A stretch of 64,000 nucleotides of DNA from Siphlonurus alternatus (GCA_949825025.1 OX463780.1:23328229-23392228), one strand, 5' to 3'. Counted from the stretch's first letter, positions 1 to 40,249 are shown. Program-made: numbers and translations. Notes: generated from the sequence alone by a model not told the origin.

Positions 1-135
1 TGTGTTCCAAATTTGATTAAAAAATCTTTAAAATTTCAAATCTTTTTATGAATCAAGAAATTCAATATTGTGCATGATGTGAGAGATGTGATTAAATTAA
101 CAGTCTCTTATATGTCTCTGTTCCTTGTGTTCCAG

Positions 136-27747
<27,612 letters not shown>

Positions 27748-30324
27748 GCTGCGGCCCGCTGCCTGGGCTCGGCCAGCTGACCCGCGCTCGCGTGCCTGCC
27801 CGCCTGCCTGCTGCCCCCTACCCTGAGAGGAGCACGCGCACCCTTCCCCCACTTCCTCTGACACCCACATGTCACACTGGGGGTACACCGCAGACTTAAA
27901 AAACATTCGGCAATTATTTTCGCAAATTAGCTTGTCTTGATACAAAATAAGAATATATATAAGAAGAAATGGTAATAATATAATTACAAGTAAATTAGTA
28001 TAGTTATTGTATAATATTGTTAACAGTTTCTTGAGTCTCCGGTGTTAATCCTGTTCTCTTACAATATTGCCTTAACTCTCGGCAGGATTTTGGCAGGTGC
28101 GATTCCATAATTTTTTAAACATGTTAAAACTCTAGGGAAGGTGGGTAGCTTTGGCAGAGTTGATAACAGGCTATAATAGTTAACTAAAAATATTATTATA
28201 TCAATGTAACTATCTATAATTGTATAATTATTTTTTGCCATGAATTTTTAAACTGCATTGTGATGGCTTTTTTGTCAAAAAAGAAAAAAAATAATAGTAA
28301 GAACAATTAATTAATTGAAAATAATTAATTTAATTATTCATTCAATCAAGTTAAATTTACAACATTATATACTTACCATTACTAGCACTGATAGCAAGCT
28401 TTCTGGTGCTGAACAATGCTATATATTTTTTTTTTAACTAATGCAGTTATGAAACAATTTTAGATATATATTCTGGTATTATTTGCCATTCTTTGGGTGC
28501 TTGTGTGTTTCAAAACATTATATTATTACGAAAAGAAAGCGTGGTTATATACTTGAATGGATAATATATATAGAAAAAAACAATTGTAAATACATTTCTA
28601 ATAATTTATATTAAATAGTAACACATTTAATTTTGATTTTAATCTTATAACATTTTTTTTTTGTAAAAAGAGTGCAATGAATTTTTAAAAGAAATCATGA
28701 TTATAAAATATATTTATTTTAGGAGTGAACTAGATATGAATTTATATAGAAAAGTAAACATTTTTATTTATCGTTGTGAAATTTATTTTTCTTGCAGCTC
28801 TTAAAATAAAAAAGGGTGGCTTGATTTATATTTGCTTTGCTTTTTACTCACAAGAATTATTTACGTAATGTGTAATTGTTAAAAAAAACACTATATAGTA
28901 TAATATATAATATCATTGATGCTATGTGATAGCTACAAGACAGAGGTGGCCTTAATATTTAAAAACTTTTGAGGGATCATCCACATATTTAAAAATAATA
29001 ATAAATATAAATATAACGTATTTTTAGCAGTATAATCTTTTTTTTTTTTCCCTGCATGACAATTGTACGTACCTTTCAATAGAGTACAATGTACACACAA
29101 GTTAAAATGTCGGGTATTCTTAGCTGGTGGTTTTTTATAGTTAAATAATTTAAAAATCACTTTCTATAAAAGAGTGACATACATTTAATTTAGCATTTTG
29201 TGGAAAAAAAATTAAATGTATATTTGAAGCTTTTTGTAAAACAAAATAAAATGTTTTGTAATATTAAAAGAAATATGTTGAAATTGTGAAGTAAAAAAAT
29301 ATATAAATGTTTATTGACTTAACTGACAAGATGCACGGTTGTATCTATATGCATGCCAGCTTTGAATACAATTTGCATAATATTACTTTAACTGTTTATC
29401 CAACCTATAAAAATAATTATTATTCCCTATAGTCTGTATGTTAACAATAGCACTACTCTATTTATGGTATATTTCATCCGTCCCCTAAAATTTGTATATT
29501 ATTCATTAAAAATTATAAAGCCCTGAATTACTTCTATACATATAATATAGGACAACCATATTTACTGCTATTTAAAAATATATTGAAATTAATATTAAAT
29601 ATTGTATTGAAATGAATACTTAATAGGAATTACTGTTTAAAAATTTACTACACAATCAATTTGACAATTTTTATTCATATATAACAAAAATGTGATTAAT
29701 GAATAAGTATTTATATAGCATCTTGGCCTTTATGAGATAATATAAAATAAATTAGCATAAAATATAATAAAATAGAGCTAACATTTTTAACAGTAGTGAA
29801 TTTAATAAATAATGCAAAAAGTTTATAAAGTAAGTCTTCTACACATATAATAAGGTATCATATTTACTCTGTTTTAATTGCCTTATTTTTATTGGTAAAT
29901 ATTATAAATATATGGTGTACTTTTAAATGTTATAAATCTAGCCAGTAGAATGGTTCTGTCCTTTATAAATCCCTTTGGAATGTTAGAATGGGCTATCTTT
30001 ATCTGTCTTTGAAAAAATGCATTGCTCCTCTACTTTTCTTTTTGTTTCTTCCATGTAATGATTGTGCGAAATTATGTAAACACTTAAAACTATTATTTCT
30101 ACTAATTATAGATATAGATCTTGTTCATGTAATTTAAAAAAAAAATAATGTTACTTGAATATTGTATGCTTTTATTTCCTGATTTAAAGAAATTGTATAT
30201 TCTGTTCATAAGAAAGATAATAAAAGTTAAAATTTATTTATTTCGTATTTTTTATACCTATATATAATATATAGAAAGTGATACAATCATAAAGTCTGTT
30301 TGAAACTTTGGAAATACTTACACG

Positions 30325-30400
30325 ATTAAAAATAACCGATTATTATTGATGAACCTTATTCGTCTGTACATTGAATATAAGGATCATCAATAATCGATTA
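30325..30400. repeat. Imperfect inverted repeat (hairpin)
   Basis: The left arm, with CGATTATTATTGATGA then CCTTATTC, pairs with the right arm, with GAATATAAGG then ATCATCAATAATCG. The stem is about 30 bp with one small bulge and a loop of about 11 bases. It may be a short MITE or a structured RNA. Confidence 0.6.
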
Positions 30401-30842
30401 TTTCTTAATATTGTGTTATATATTTACGAATTAATGCTACGAGACCTCGATCGTCTGTATATTCTATAAATTATTTTATATTATGAAAAAATAATTTAGA
30501 ATTCTTTACATAAATATATATATATATATATATATATAATGTTTATGTAACAAAAATTAAGACATATAGTCAGTTTTTCTAGAAAATAATAAGCCTATAA
30601 AATTTAATAGCATTAAAGTGTTTTTCACTTCTCGATTCTTATAGCTATATAGCTCTTAATTATTTCTATGAAATTTTATGTACCCAATTTTATTTTGAAG
30701 CCCACGCGTAATTGACAATTATTAATTGCAGCGATCAATTTTAGTTTAATTGCCATGGCTGAAATACATTAAAGTCTTTTTACAATTTAATTGATAAAGT
30801 ATATAAATATAGCCATGCATGCAGTACGTGTATATAAATATA

Positions 30843-30845
<3 letters not shown>

Positions 30846-30929
<84 letters not shown>
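30846..30929. repeat. Long (TA)n microsatellite
   Basis: About 84 bases of TA in the region after the LIM gene. Confidence 0.97.
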
Positions 30930-30930
<1 letters not shown>

Positions 30931-31251
30931 CTATTATAATCTGATATTATACAGTTGTACTATAATTATATTAATTAAGGGTATAATATACGTATGATTT
31001 TAAAAATAAATTTACCACCGGAATCTACAATTTTTGTCCATTAATTATAATATAATATCGAAATGTGCATCATCTGAAAAATAAGTTTTCTTCGTATAAT
31101 TTCACTATCTCAAATTTTAAATTATACTAATCAGCGAATTGCATCGAGAAAGTACATGAAGTGTAAACCCACCACCTACGCACCTACCATGGCAGTGTTT
31201 TATATATACAGCATTTGTGTATTTGATAATTATACAGATAATCTGATAATT

Positions 31252-31475
31252 ATAATAATTATTATTATTATTATTATTATTTTTTTTAATCAAACCCTAT
31301 TGGGTACTTTTATTTACTAATTACATACTTATACTTTGAAACCCCGAACCTTCCGAAACCCTAACTTGAGCGTTTCGCGGGCTCTTCTGGAACGGGGGCG
31401 GCCACGGCCTTGCAAATCCATCCCGGCATTTGCCTGCGGCTGAGGGAAACGTGGAAACCTCATAATATTGGAAAC
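31252..31475 (-). mobile_element. Retroposon 3' tail (SINE/LINE-like) with (ATT)n tail
   Basis: A GC-rich block of about 180 bases (31290-31475) abuts a T-run and a (ATT)n tract at 31252-31280. This is the layout of a minus-strand retroposon ending in (AAT)n. The phrase CATCCCGGCATTTGCCTG followed by GGGAAACGTGGAAAC resembles tails common in arthropod SINE/RTE-type repeats, by memory only. The 5' limit and any target duplication are unclear. Confidence 0.5.
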
Positions 31476-32675
31476 CTAATAATTATATTATATATTATAA
31501 TTATTAATTATACAGTATAGTGTACCCGCAGGACGAAGTTTTAAATATTTGCACAGAAATTTTAACCTGATGCTCACTTTCATCCATCAGCTGTTTTATG
31601 GCGTTTGCATTTAGAATCTCGCGTTAGCTTGTTGACTGTTCGTATTTTTAAGATATAATGTGAATATAAGTACATACAGAGACAAATCTTAAATTACTGA
31701 ATACCGGAGAGTATAGCTAGATACTTATTTGTGAACTTCAGTGGTAGAGATAATTTACTTTCCTCTTGTTTTGCAATAGATATTATATAGCATGCATAAA
31801 GTGAACGGTCTGAAAATTAATACAAAGATGATGGCATGACGACTTGTAAATCTCTTAATACGACAATATTCCATTAAAATAAGAATAAAAAAGGTAAAAA
31901 CTTATGAATTAATAAAACTTTGTTGCACAATTAAAGCTCCTTTCACAATCACACCGCAACGCCGTAACACCTTTTGCAAAATACTGTAATGAATTAAGCT
32001 CACCTTGATTTTCTTACGGCGGTATGCATGCACTTGTTGCAGTTGTTGCGGCATGGCTTTACTTTAAAAACCTGACTTTGTGAAAGGACCTTAAGGCGTC
32101 GTTTATGTGCAGAAAAGAGTCAACCCACCCACCCACCTCTTAAGTATTTTGTGCTATATGCTGGGTGTCTCAAGTCTCAAGGGAGGGGCCGAAAGGAGTG
32201 GTTCTAAACACCCTTCACCCCCCGCCCTCTTCTCCTTTGCCTATGCCCCTGTGGTTCTATACTACTTGATTAGTAATGACAGTAGACAACAGATTAGACA
32301 GAAGATTTTGCAATATTTCAAGAGCAGATTCATCATTATGTATCTGGCCTGCAGGGTCGAACTGGGAAAAGAGGCCACTCAGCTATATATATAGGCATTG
32401 CAGGCAGCAGGGATCACCTAGAAGGGAGCTTGAGGTTGCTTATTATAAACTTCAGTCAGGGAGCCCTAACCCAGCCTTCCAATCTGACCCTGCTAGCCTG
32501 GGTTAGCAGATATGTGCTTAGGCTAGCAAGTGGTTCTTATTTCATACAATACTGTAGTCTTATTATACTTAATTGTCAGATTCTGTGTATTATTTTGCTT
32601 TGTATATAGTCTCTGTATCTGTGTTTGCATCACTATAACTTTGTATTCTGCAGATTCCAATCAGGTGTGTAAAAA
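31476..32675 (+). other. Intergenic and 5' flank of the TFIIE alpha gene
   Basis: No coding frame is supported. A GC-richer stretch at about 32100-32510 may hold the promoter or a 5' UTR exon. TTCTGCAG near 32653, after a pyrimidine-rich run, could be a 5' UTR acceptor directly before the start codon. Confidence 0.35.
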
Positions 32676-35454
32676 ATGGACCAGCTGGTTACTGAAGTTC
32701 CCAGCAGTTTGAAGCAATTAGCAAGACTTGTTGTGCGAGGGTTTTACTGCATTGAGGATGCACTTATTGTGGACATGTTGGTTCGAAATCCATGTGAGTA
32801 TAATCAACAAATAACATTTGCAGAATGTGTATATCAAGCCCACTAATACCTATTATACTAACTAAAATTGTGGTTATTTTCAGGTATGAAAGAAGATGAT
32901 ATATGTGAATTACTTAAATTTGAAAGAAAAATGCTTAGAGCAAGAATAACTACATTAAAAAGTGATAAATTTATACAAGTTAGATTAAAAATGGAAACTG
33001 GAATGGATGGCAAAGCTCAAAAAGTTAATTACTATTTTATAAATTATAAAGTAAGTAATACAATATTTACTAACAAAATATAATTGAAATATTTAATAGG
33101 TGACTTTGTTATCAAATTTGTTCAATCGTGTCTCTTAGACGTTTGTCAATGTCGTCAAATACAAGCTAGATCTGATGCACAAACGGCTGGAGACTGAGGA
33201 GCGTGATGCCACAAGCAGAGCCAGTTTCCGTTGCCCCGGCTGCTGCAAGACCTTCACTGACCTTGAGGCGGACCAGCTGTTTGACTTCACCACGCAGGAG
33301 TTTCGCTGCACCTTCTGCAAGGAGGTGGTGGAGGAGGACCAGTCGGCTCTGCCCAAGAAGGACTCTCGCCTCATGCTGGCCAAGTTTAACGAGCAGATGG
33401 AGCCGCTGTACATCCTTCTGAAGGAGGTTGAGGGCATCAAGTTGGCGCCCGAGGTGCTCGAGCCGGAACCCACAGACCTGAGCTCCATACGAGGGTCAGT
33501 CAGCACTTCAAGAAATGCTTGTGTGCACCTTGCAACAGACACTGCTCTGGTTGTGTTAATTGTAATACGGTGATTTTTTCTTGTTTGGGATATAGCTTGA
33601 TAGGTTAATAATTTTCCTACCTCTCTCAGGTAAAAAGATCTGCAATTTCTGCATATATTTCCATTAAAACTGTAATGTTCAATAGAAAATATTCCAACTT
33701 TCACTAGGTTCCAACTATCCCTAGGTGTACAGAAAATCGAAATGCAAATATGGAAAGGCATTTTTCTAGCATTGTACTGATTTGCTTTTTCTGAAAAAAA
33801 ATCTTTTGTAATTAAGTAATGTAATGTAAAGCTCAATGATGCCAAAAGTGTAAGTTCTACAGAACATGTTTTACACAGTGAATTTTACTAGACAACCCTT
33901 TGTTTTATTGCATGAAAATTTCAAAACTGCTACCCCCATTTCTTTTCCTACTTTATTTTAAAGAAATTTTTTCCTAGAATTAGTTGAAGCTAAAATAAAT
34001 TTGTTTTTTGTAAACTGGTGATGTATTTTCCCCACCAGGCTGGACAGCAACAAGTCGATGATGCGAGCGCCAGGCGACACATCAGGGGCATGGTCGGGCG
34101 AGGCAACCAGAGGTCACGGTTTCCAGGTGAGTCTCAGACAGAGTAATCTCATCAGACCCAGTATTACCAGCAATTATTATGTTTCAATGGTTTCAAGCTG
34201 GTCACATACTTTAATTTGTCGTCCATGAAACATACAAATTTCAGTTACAATGGTCTTCTGTATTAGTGGTACAAACTTCACAAAATAGCTCAAAAAGCAA
34301 GGTTTCTGACATTTATATCCAGTATTTACATTTTCAAGTTTTATATTAAAAGTTTCAACTTAAAAAATTGGAATTACAAATAAAAATGTTTACAGCTATC
34401 CACAATTTTAATTACTATTACTATATCTTTCATTTTTTGAACTGTAAATGTATTCCATACCATGTAACAAAAGAAAAGAAATAAAGATGTCAACATTCAC
34501 TCATAAATGGAATTTTTTTCCGTAGGTGGAGGAGACTCGTGTGGACGTAACGATTGGGGACGACGCCAGCGCCAACCAGCAGGCCGCGCGGAAGGAGCGT
34601 CCCATCTGGATGGTGGAGAGCACCATCGTCTCCAACAACCCCACAGAGGTAACAACTGACACTGAGCTTACAAGAAATTTATTCAGTTCAATGCCACTAT
34701 TTTGTCCTTTGAAAGTTAAGAAAATGTTGAGGATTGGATGCTCTACTGAATTATATTCTTGTCCTATTCTTGGGTTTTTTTGGTTTAAAGCCCATTCCCT
34801 ATTTACCATATGTATTTTATTTTTTCCTAAAAGTAACTACAGGTATTTGTCATGGAAATCTGCTGCCATAAATTGTATAAAGTAGCTGAAGAATTAATAG
34901 TAACATCTTCATTCATGAGTTTTATAATGTTTATCAAAATAGTCAACTAGGTACCTAGTTTACGTATAGTTAAAAACTGATAATGACACATAAGATCCTG
35001 CACCATGTTTGTTACCTGCCTGTTTTTGACCTTGACCCCTGCCCCGTGTTTCCAGGAGATGGTTGAGGAGGTTGTGGAAGAGAAGGGTACGGAACGTACG
35101 CGTGGTCAGGACGACATCATGTCGGTGCTGCTAGCTAATGAGAAGAGAGGAGGCGCTGGAGGTTCGGGCAGCAAAGCAGTCATCCCTGGCCAGCAGGACA
35201 GCGGGTCTGACACAAGTGACGAAGAAATGGAGGTCATCCCCAAGCAGCCTGAGCCCTCACCAGGTCAGTAATGGACTTTTAGACAGAGTCCTGGTTGGTA
35301 AAACATATATATATTGAAAATAGGCATAGTGACTCTTTTGTCATGTATTTTACTTAAGGCATAAATTTATAAAATAAAAATTATAATATAAAAATCTATC
35401 ATTTTCTCCAATATTATGACAAAACACAAAAGTTATTACATATTATGCTATCAG

Positions 35455-35485
<31 letters not shown>

Positions 35486-35958
35486 GCAGAATTCATTTTA
35501 CTTTTATTCAGAGAATTTCCTCTCCTAGAGATAAAGGAATGGTAAAAGTTTCAAATCAGAGGTTTGATTTAGCATCAAATGATAATTATTCATCAGTAAT
35601 CTTCCAATAATAATTTTTATGTTGGTAATTAAAATTTTAATTTTTTTTCAAACATTTCCAGTTACATGAAAACAGTTCCATTCTTTTTGAAATTATTTGT
35701 TTGTATTGGAACTATAATGCCTTCAATATATGACCACCTGAGCATGTTAATGGTTCAATTTCTCACACTCTGACCCTGCCTACAGACGTGGAGATCATGG
35801 AGAGCGACGAGGAAGAGCTGACTCCGACAGTGAGTGTTGCTGGCCGCAGCGTCGCCATCACCGACATTGACGACCAGCTGATCGCCAAGATGACGCCTGC
35901 TGAGAAGGATGCTTACATCCACCAGTACCAGGAATACTACTCACACATGTATGACTAA
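32676..35958 (+). CDS. GTF2E1: Transcription initiation factor IIE subunit alpha
   Basis: Seven coding exons: 32676-32793, 32884-33050, 33139-33494, 34039-34126, 34526-34648, 35056-35263 and 35786-35958. All are GT-AG with matching phases and give 410 aa (human about 439). TFIIE alpha joins TFIIE beta in the RNA polymerase II preinitiation complex and recruits and stimulates TFIIH. Residues about 10-100 form the winged-helix region ([20 protein letters not shown]). The zinc ribbon has Cys127, Cys130, Cys152 and Cys155 (RCPGC...FRCTFC). The acidic C-terminus contains MESDEEEL and ends near YSHMYD, as in the family's TFIIH-binding tail. Start ATG follows a run of A and gives the family's usual N-terminus. 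Exon 2 is strikingly AT-rich at third positions (6 of 55 codons end in G/C) while exon 3 is mostly G/C-ending. Confidence 0.96.
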
Positions 35959-36647
35959 ACAATGAACATTTTTTCATACCATATATAGTGTGTGAAAGTT
36001 ATTTTTATATATAGATATAGCAATCTTCAACTCTACAGAAAAATGTACCGGTGTGTTATATATACACACACACACACACATACAGTATATATATAACCTT
36101 GAGATCTGCCACCACTGTTTTGTCATCATCAGCGTTTATGAATGTGATGGGTGATTAACCTGCTTACACAAGTCCCTGACTGAGGCACTGGCAAGCGCCA
36201 AGAATATGCAAAAAGGAAGGGGAGTTATAATAGTCAGAAAGAATGGAAGAGTATAAATATATATGTACCAGTATGCGCTGTCCCACTTATTTGACTGACA
36301 GTGAGACTACAATACTTTACAGTAATATACACTTTAGTATGTTAAGGAATGCATAAGTAGCCAGAAATTGATGTTTTTTTAATTCTCTTTTACTGTCTTA
36401 TAAAAGATCATTGGGATGTTTTATCATTCTATTTCAATTGATAAATTCCTTGTTTTTTTGTTTTAATTGAAATTTCAGTATTAGACATTTCAAAATAGCA
36501 AAATACCAATTTTTGAACATTTTTATTTATTATTTTTATTTATTATTTTTTTTATTGTTTAAAAAGATAGACAAAAGTAATACATACATATGTACCTTTT
36601 ATACTAATCATAACTACCTATTTTTTTATTCTTTAATAAACCATACC
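35959..36647 (+). other. 3' UTR of the TFIIE alpha gene
   Basis: AT-rich sequence after the stop with a short (CA)n run near 36065. AATAAA at 36635-36640 is a plausible poly(A) signal just before the first TTAA element at 36648. Confidence 0.4.
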
Positions 36648-36936
36648 TTAAGGAGAAGGTAACGCACCCAATGTTGAAAATAATCCCACACATGAAAATT
36701 ATGAAAAACATTTAAAATGTTCTCCTCTACATCCCCTATCAGTAGCTAAAATATCAGGTATACAAATTCGAGCTAGTTTTTGAGTTATGAATTTTTAAAG
36801 TTAATTAAAGTTAAAGTTTAATTTTTAAGGGTAAGATAACGCCGGCAACGTTTAAAAAAAAAAAAAAAATCACACGAAAATTATGATTTTTTTTAAAATT
36901 GTGATTTTTATTATTTTTGAATTTTGAAGTTCCAGG

Positions 36937-37154
36937 GATCGGATGCGGATGCAAGATGCACACGGATGCGCAAAAATGGGCTTGCATCCGCATCAGTGCA
37001 TCCCAGATGCACAGGGAAAAATGAATGCATCCGGATGCGCATCCCAGATGCATGGGGAAAAATTAATGCATCCGGATGCGCATCCCAGATGCATGAAAAA
37101 TAAATTTGCATCCGGATGCGCATCCACAGATGCACGAAAAATAAATTTGCATCC
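36937..37154. repeat. GGATGC-type palindromic minisatellite, block 1
   Basis: Tandem units built from TGCATCCGGATGCGCATCCC and AGATGCATG, joined by short A-rich linkers of the AAAAATAAATT type. The units contain perfect palindromes GCATCCGGATGC and ATGCGCAT. Three or more near-identical units are visible. Frames on both strands are open (His-Pro-Asp-Ala-type repeats) only because the unit lacks stops. Confidence 0.9.
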
Positions 37155-37272
37155 ATTTAAGTTTTTTGCTAATGGCCTCTAAATAAATCTTTAACACGAG
37201 GCATTTTTTTAAAATTTATTTGCCACTTATCGTTTAAAATTGCAAGAAACAAAGTGTATTATAAAAACCAAA

Positions 37273-37523
37273 GATCGGATGCGGATGCAAGATGCACATG
37301 GATGCGCAAAAATGGGCTTGCATCTGCATCCGTGCATCCCAGATGCACGGTAAAAAATGAATGCATCCGGATGCGCATCCCAGATGCATGGAAAATAAAT
37401 TTGCATCCGGATGCGCATCCCAGATGCATGAAAAATAAATTTGCATCTGGATGCGCATCCATAGATGCACGAAAAATTAATTTGCATCCGGATGCGCATC
37501 ACGAAAAAAACGCGTGCATCCGG
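37273..37523. repeat. GGATGC-type palindromic minisatellite, block 2
   Basis: Near copy of block 1. It begins with the same GATCGGATGCGGATGCAAGA leader and the same CAAAAATGGGCTTGCATC phrase, then runs through four CCGGATGCGCATC units. The two blocks lie about 335 bases apart as a direct duplication. Confidence 0.9.
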
Positions 37524-37725
37524 TCCCCCAATTTTCTCATCTACACCCCCTATCAGTAGCTAAAATAATATCAGGTATACAAATTTATAACTAAAAAACT
37601 AGCTTGAATTTGTACACCTTATATTTTAGCTACTGATAGGGGATGCAGAGGAGAACATTTTAAATTTTTTTCATATATATTTTTTTTTTCTTTTTTTAAC
37701 ATTGGGCGCATTACCTCACCCTTAA

Positions 37726-38075
37726 GGGTAAGGTAACGCCACCAATGTTAAAAAAAATCCCTCTCACAAAAATTCTGAAAAAAATTTAAAATGTTCTCCT
37801 CTATACCCCCTATCAGTACCTAAAATATCAGGTATACAAATACGATCTAGTTTTTGAGTTATAATAAATTTTTAAAGTTGACTACTTTAACATGGAGAAA
37901 TGAAACTCCCATGTTAAATTGGTCAACTTTAAAAATTCATAACTCAAAAACTAGATCGTATTTGTATACCTGATATTTTAGCTACTGATAGGGGGTGTAG
38001 AGGAGAACATTTTAAATTTTTTTCAGAATTTTTGTGAGAGGGATTTTTTTTAACATTGGTGGCGTTACCTTACCC
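37726..38075. mobile_element. TTAA-flanked MITE, copy A
   Basis: 350-bp element, near-perfectly self-complementary. It starts GGGTAAGGTAACGCCACC and ends with the inverse, flanked by TTAA (37722-37725 and 38076-38079). It shares its left TTAA with the composite element. The whole arm folds back around a short centre near AACATGGAGAAATGAAACTCC. No coding capacity. Confidence 0.85.
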
Positions 38076-38131
38076 TTAACAATACAAAAATTGTTCTTCA
38101 CACAAAGAATAATTAGCGTAATTCTTTCTTT

Positions 38132-38136
<5 letters not shown>

Positions 38137-38176
<40 letters not shown>
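38137..38176. repeat. (TA)n microsatellite between two MITE copies
   Basis: Pure TA run of about 40 bases between the two MITE copies A and B. Confidence 0.95.
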
Positions 38177-38179
<3 letters not shown>

Positions 38180-38241
38180 TTTGAAGTACATTGTACTATA
38201 CTGTATTTTTATTATTTCATACAAATAAAAAAATTAATTAA

Positions 38242-38626
38242 GGGTAAGGTAACGCCACCAATGTTAAAAAAAATCCCTCTCACAAAAATTCTGAAAAAAT
38301 TTTAAAATGCTCTCCTCTATACCCCCTATCAGTACCTAAAATATCAGGTATACTCTATACCCCCTATCAGTACCTAAAATATCAGGTATACAAATACGAT
38401 CTAGTTTTTGAGTTATAAAATTTTAAAGTTGACTACTTTAACATGGAGAAATGAAACTCCCATGTTAAATTGGTCAACTTTAAAAATTCATAACTCAAAA
38501 ACTAGATCGTATTTGTATACCTGATATTTTAGCTACTGATAGGGGGTGTAGAGGAGAACATTTTAAATTTTTTTCAGAATTTTTGTGAGAGGGATTTTTT
38601 TTAACATTGGTGGCGTTACCTTACCC
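38242..38626. mobile_element. TTAA-flanked MITE, copy B
   Basis: 385-bp near-identical sister of copy A with the same inverted ends, flanked by TTAA at 38238-38241 and 38627-38630. It differs mainly by an internal direct duplication of a phrase of about 38 bases containing ACCCCCTATCAGTACC. The close identity suggests recent activity or local copying. Confidence 0.85.
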
Positions 38627-38630
38627 TTAA

Positions 38631-38644
38631 TTATAATATGCACT

Positions 38645-38683
<39 letters not shown>

Positions 38684-40249
38684 TACATATATATATTTTT
38701 TTTTTAAAGTAGATAGAAACACATCATATATGTATAATATTTTTCTCCTGTTTGTTGATATTGACAACTATGTATTTAATTAGTGTGAAAGATAGAACTC
38801 AACCACCAAACTTTGTAATCCTCTTCATCTAATGTTATTTGTAAAAGAGAATTAAAAGTTTGTACAGAAGGAAATGGGATTAACTGCCTTTCAATCATAT
38901 AAATATAAAATATTTTATTTATAATTTATTTCAACTTTTATCATTTACAATGAAAAAGAACATTGAAATACACAGTATACAGTGCCACTAGGAAAACAAA
39001 CAAAATTTTGTCCCAATTATAATCAAGATCAATTAAGATAACAGTAGCATACTATGATGTTACTTTTGATTGGTTCAAAAATGTTATCCTTCTGTATCAA
39101 ATTAAATTTCTTCCCTAGTAACAACCAAAACTCCACCATCAAACTGCATAGATAGTAGCTGACACTGATTAACATTAAAGTGACAATTGCAAAAAATTTA
39201 CTTACACTACCTTGGTGCCACAATCTTTTAAGTTCCAAAATAAAAATAATATGTGTATATATTTTTTATCATAAATATACACATATACTGCCAGTTCTAT
39301 TGAACATACACAGTAACTATTTTTCATGCAAAACAAGTTTAAAATTGTAATTATGAAAAGTTTTAAGGATTGACCTCAGTTGATCGAGATTTCGGAATCA
39401 GCCCCCTTGAATTGAACAAGACTTGCAGAGAACTTAGAAAATTTTGAAGTTGATCTGTCTGATCAGTTTTGAGAAAACTGAGGTATAAGTTTAACATTGG
39501 CCTTATGTACAAAAACCAGAAATGGAGCTATTGTGAGGAAATATTGAATTTGCTCAAAACATAAGTTTTAGATCATTCTCATAATTTTAAAATTTATTTG
39601 ATTTTGTCTGACAGAAATTTCTTTTGACTCTCGTAGTAACTGAGGTCAATCGTTAAATTATGTTATTAGCTGGGTGTACAGAGAGTTCTAACCGTATAAT
39701 GCGGTATGGAATTAAAAAAAAAAAAAAAAAAAGATAAGGTGCCTCTTGTTGATCTGCTTCAGAGTTAAAAAAAACTATTGGGAGTGAAAATTGCTGCAGA
39801 TAATTAAATATATTGGACTATAACAGAAACTTTAGATTCTGGCTCTAACTTTACATGCACATTAATTTTTAAATGTTTCTTTCATTGCTCTATATTTTTC
39901 TCTCTCATGCTGTAAAATACAACATAAGGTTATATATATATATATTTTTTTTTTGACAAATGGTTATCTTAGATATAAAGTAAATATTATCATTTAATAT
40001 TAATATGAATTTTTATTTCCCAGTACTTCAGTGCTATATTGAGAATGAGGACTCCTTAATTTGTTGTACAATTTATTTTTACATACTAAAGATAAAAACA
40101 ACATTGTTTTATATTTATTGATAAAGAAAGAGTTTTTTCCTGTAACTATAACACTAAAAAAAAGACTTAAAAATACAAAAAGGTCCAATGCTTTTACATT
40201 GACTGAAGCAAAGTCGTGTAACACAATCACGCTGGTGGTGGTGTAGTTC
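38631..40249. other. Tail-to-tail intergenic DNA between TFIIE alpha and SRRM1
   Basis: AT-rich, no coding frame supported. The right end (about 40000-40249) is the likely SRRM1 3' UTR. TTTATT at 40072 and 40114 reads AATAAA on the minus strand and could be poly(A) signals. Confidence 0.45.

Larger units (their letters stand above)
27748..31250 (+). other. 3' UTR of the LIM gene and intergenic DNA
   Basis: The first 130 bases after the stop are GC-rich, as expected of exon-linked UTR, and then the DNA turns AT-rich. Several AATAAA-like hexamers exist (for example near 28806 and 30220), so the cleavage site cannot be chosen. A (TA)n tract lies at 30846-30929 and a hairpin at 30325-30400. No coding frame is supported. 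Confidence 0.5.
36652..37721. mobile_element. Composite TTAA-flanked inverted-repeat element carrying a minisatellite
   Basis: It is bounded by TTAA at 36648-36651 and 37722-37725. The ends GGAGAAGGTAACGC and GCGCATTACCTCACCC are inverted. Subterminal arms share CTATCAGTAGCTAAAATA with elements at 37726 and 38242. A second TTAA-GGGTAAGATAACGCC end lies inside at 36835-36853, and left-arm sequence recurs at about 37535, so the core (about 36839-37534) looks inserted or duplicated. No transposase is encoded. It is probably non-autonomous. TTAA suggests a piggyBac-like or other TTAA-specific transposase, but GGG ends are not the classical piggyBac CCC. Confidence 0.7.

Noticed and set aside
33135..33845. 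236-codon minus-strand frame
   Set aside because: It is the antisense shadow of TFIIE alpha exon 3 running on into its intron. The plus-strand exon has zinc-ribbon motifs and correct borders.
36811..37559. Frames with His-Leu-Gly-Cys-Ala and Ile-Trp-Asp-Ala repeats
   Set aside because: Stop-free minisatellite units give open frames in several frames on both strands. This is not coding.
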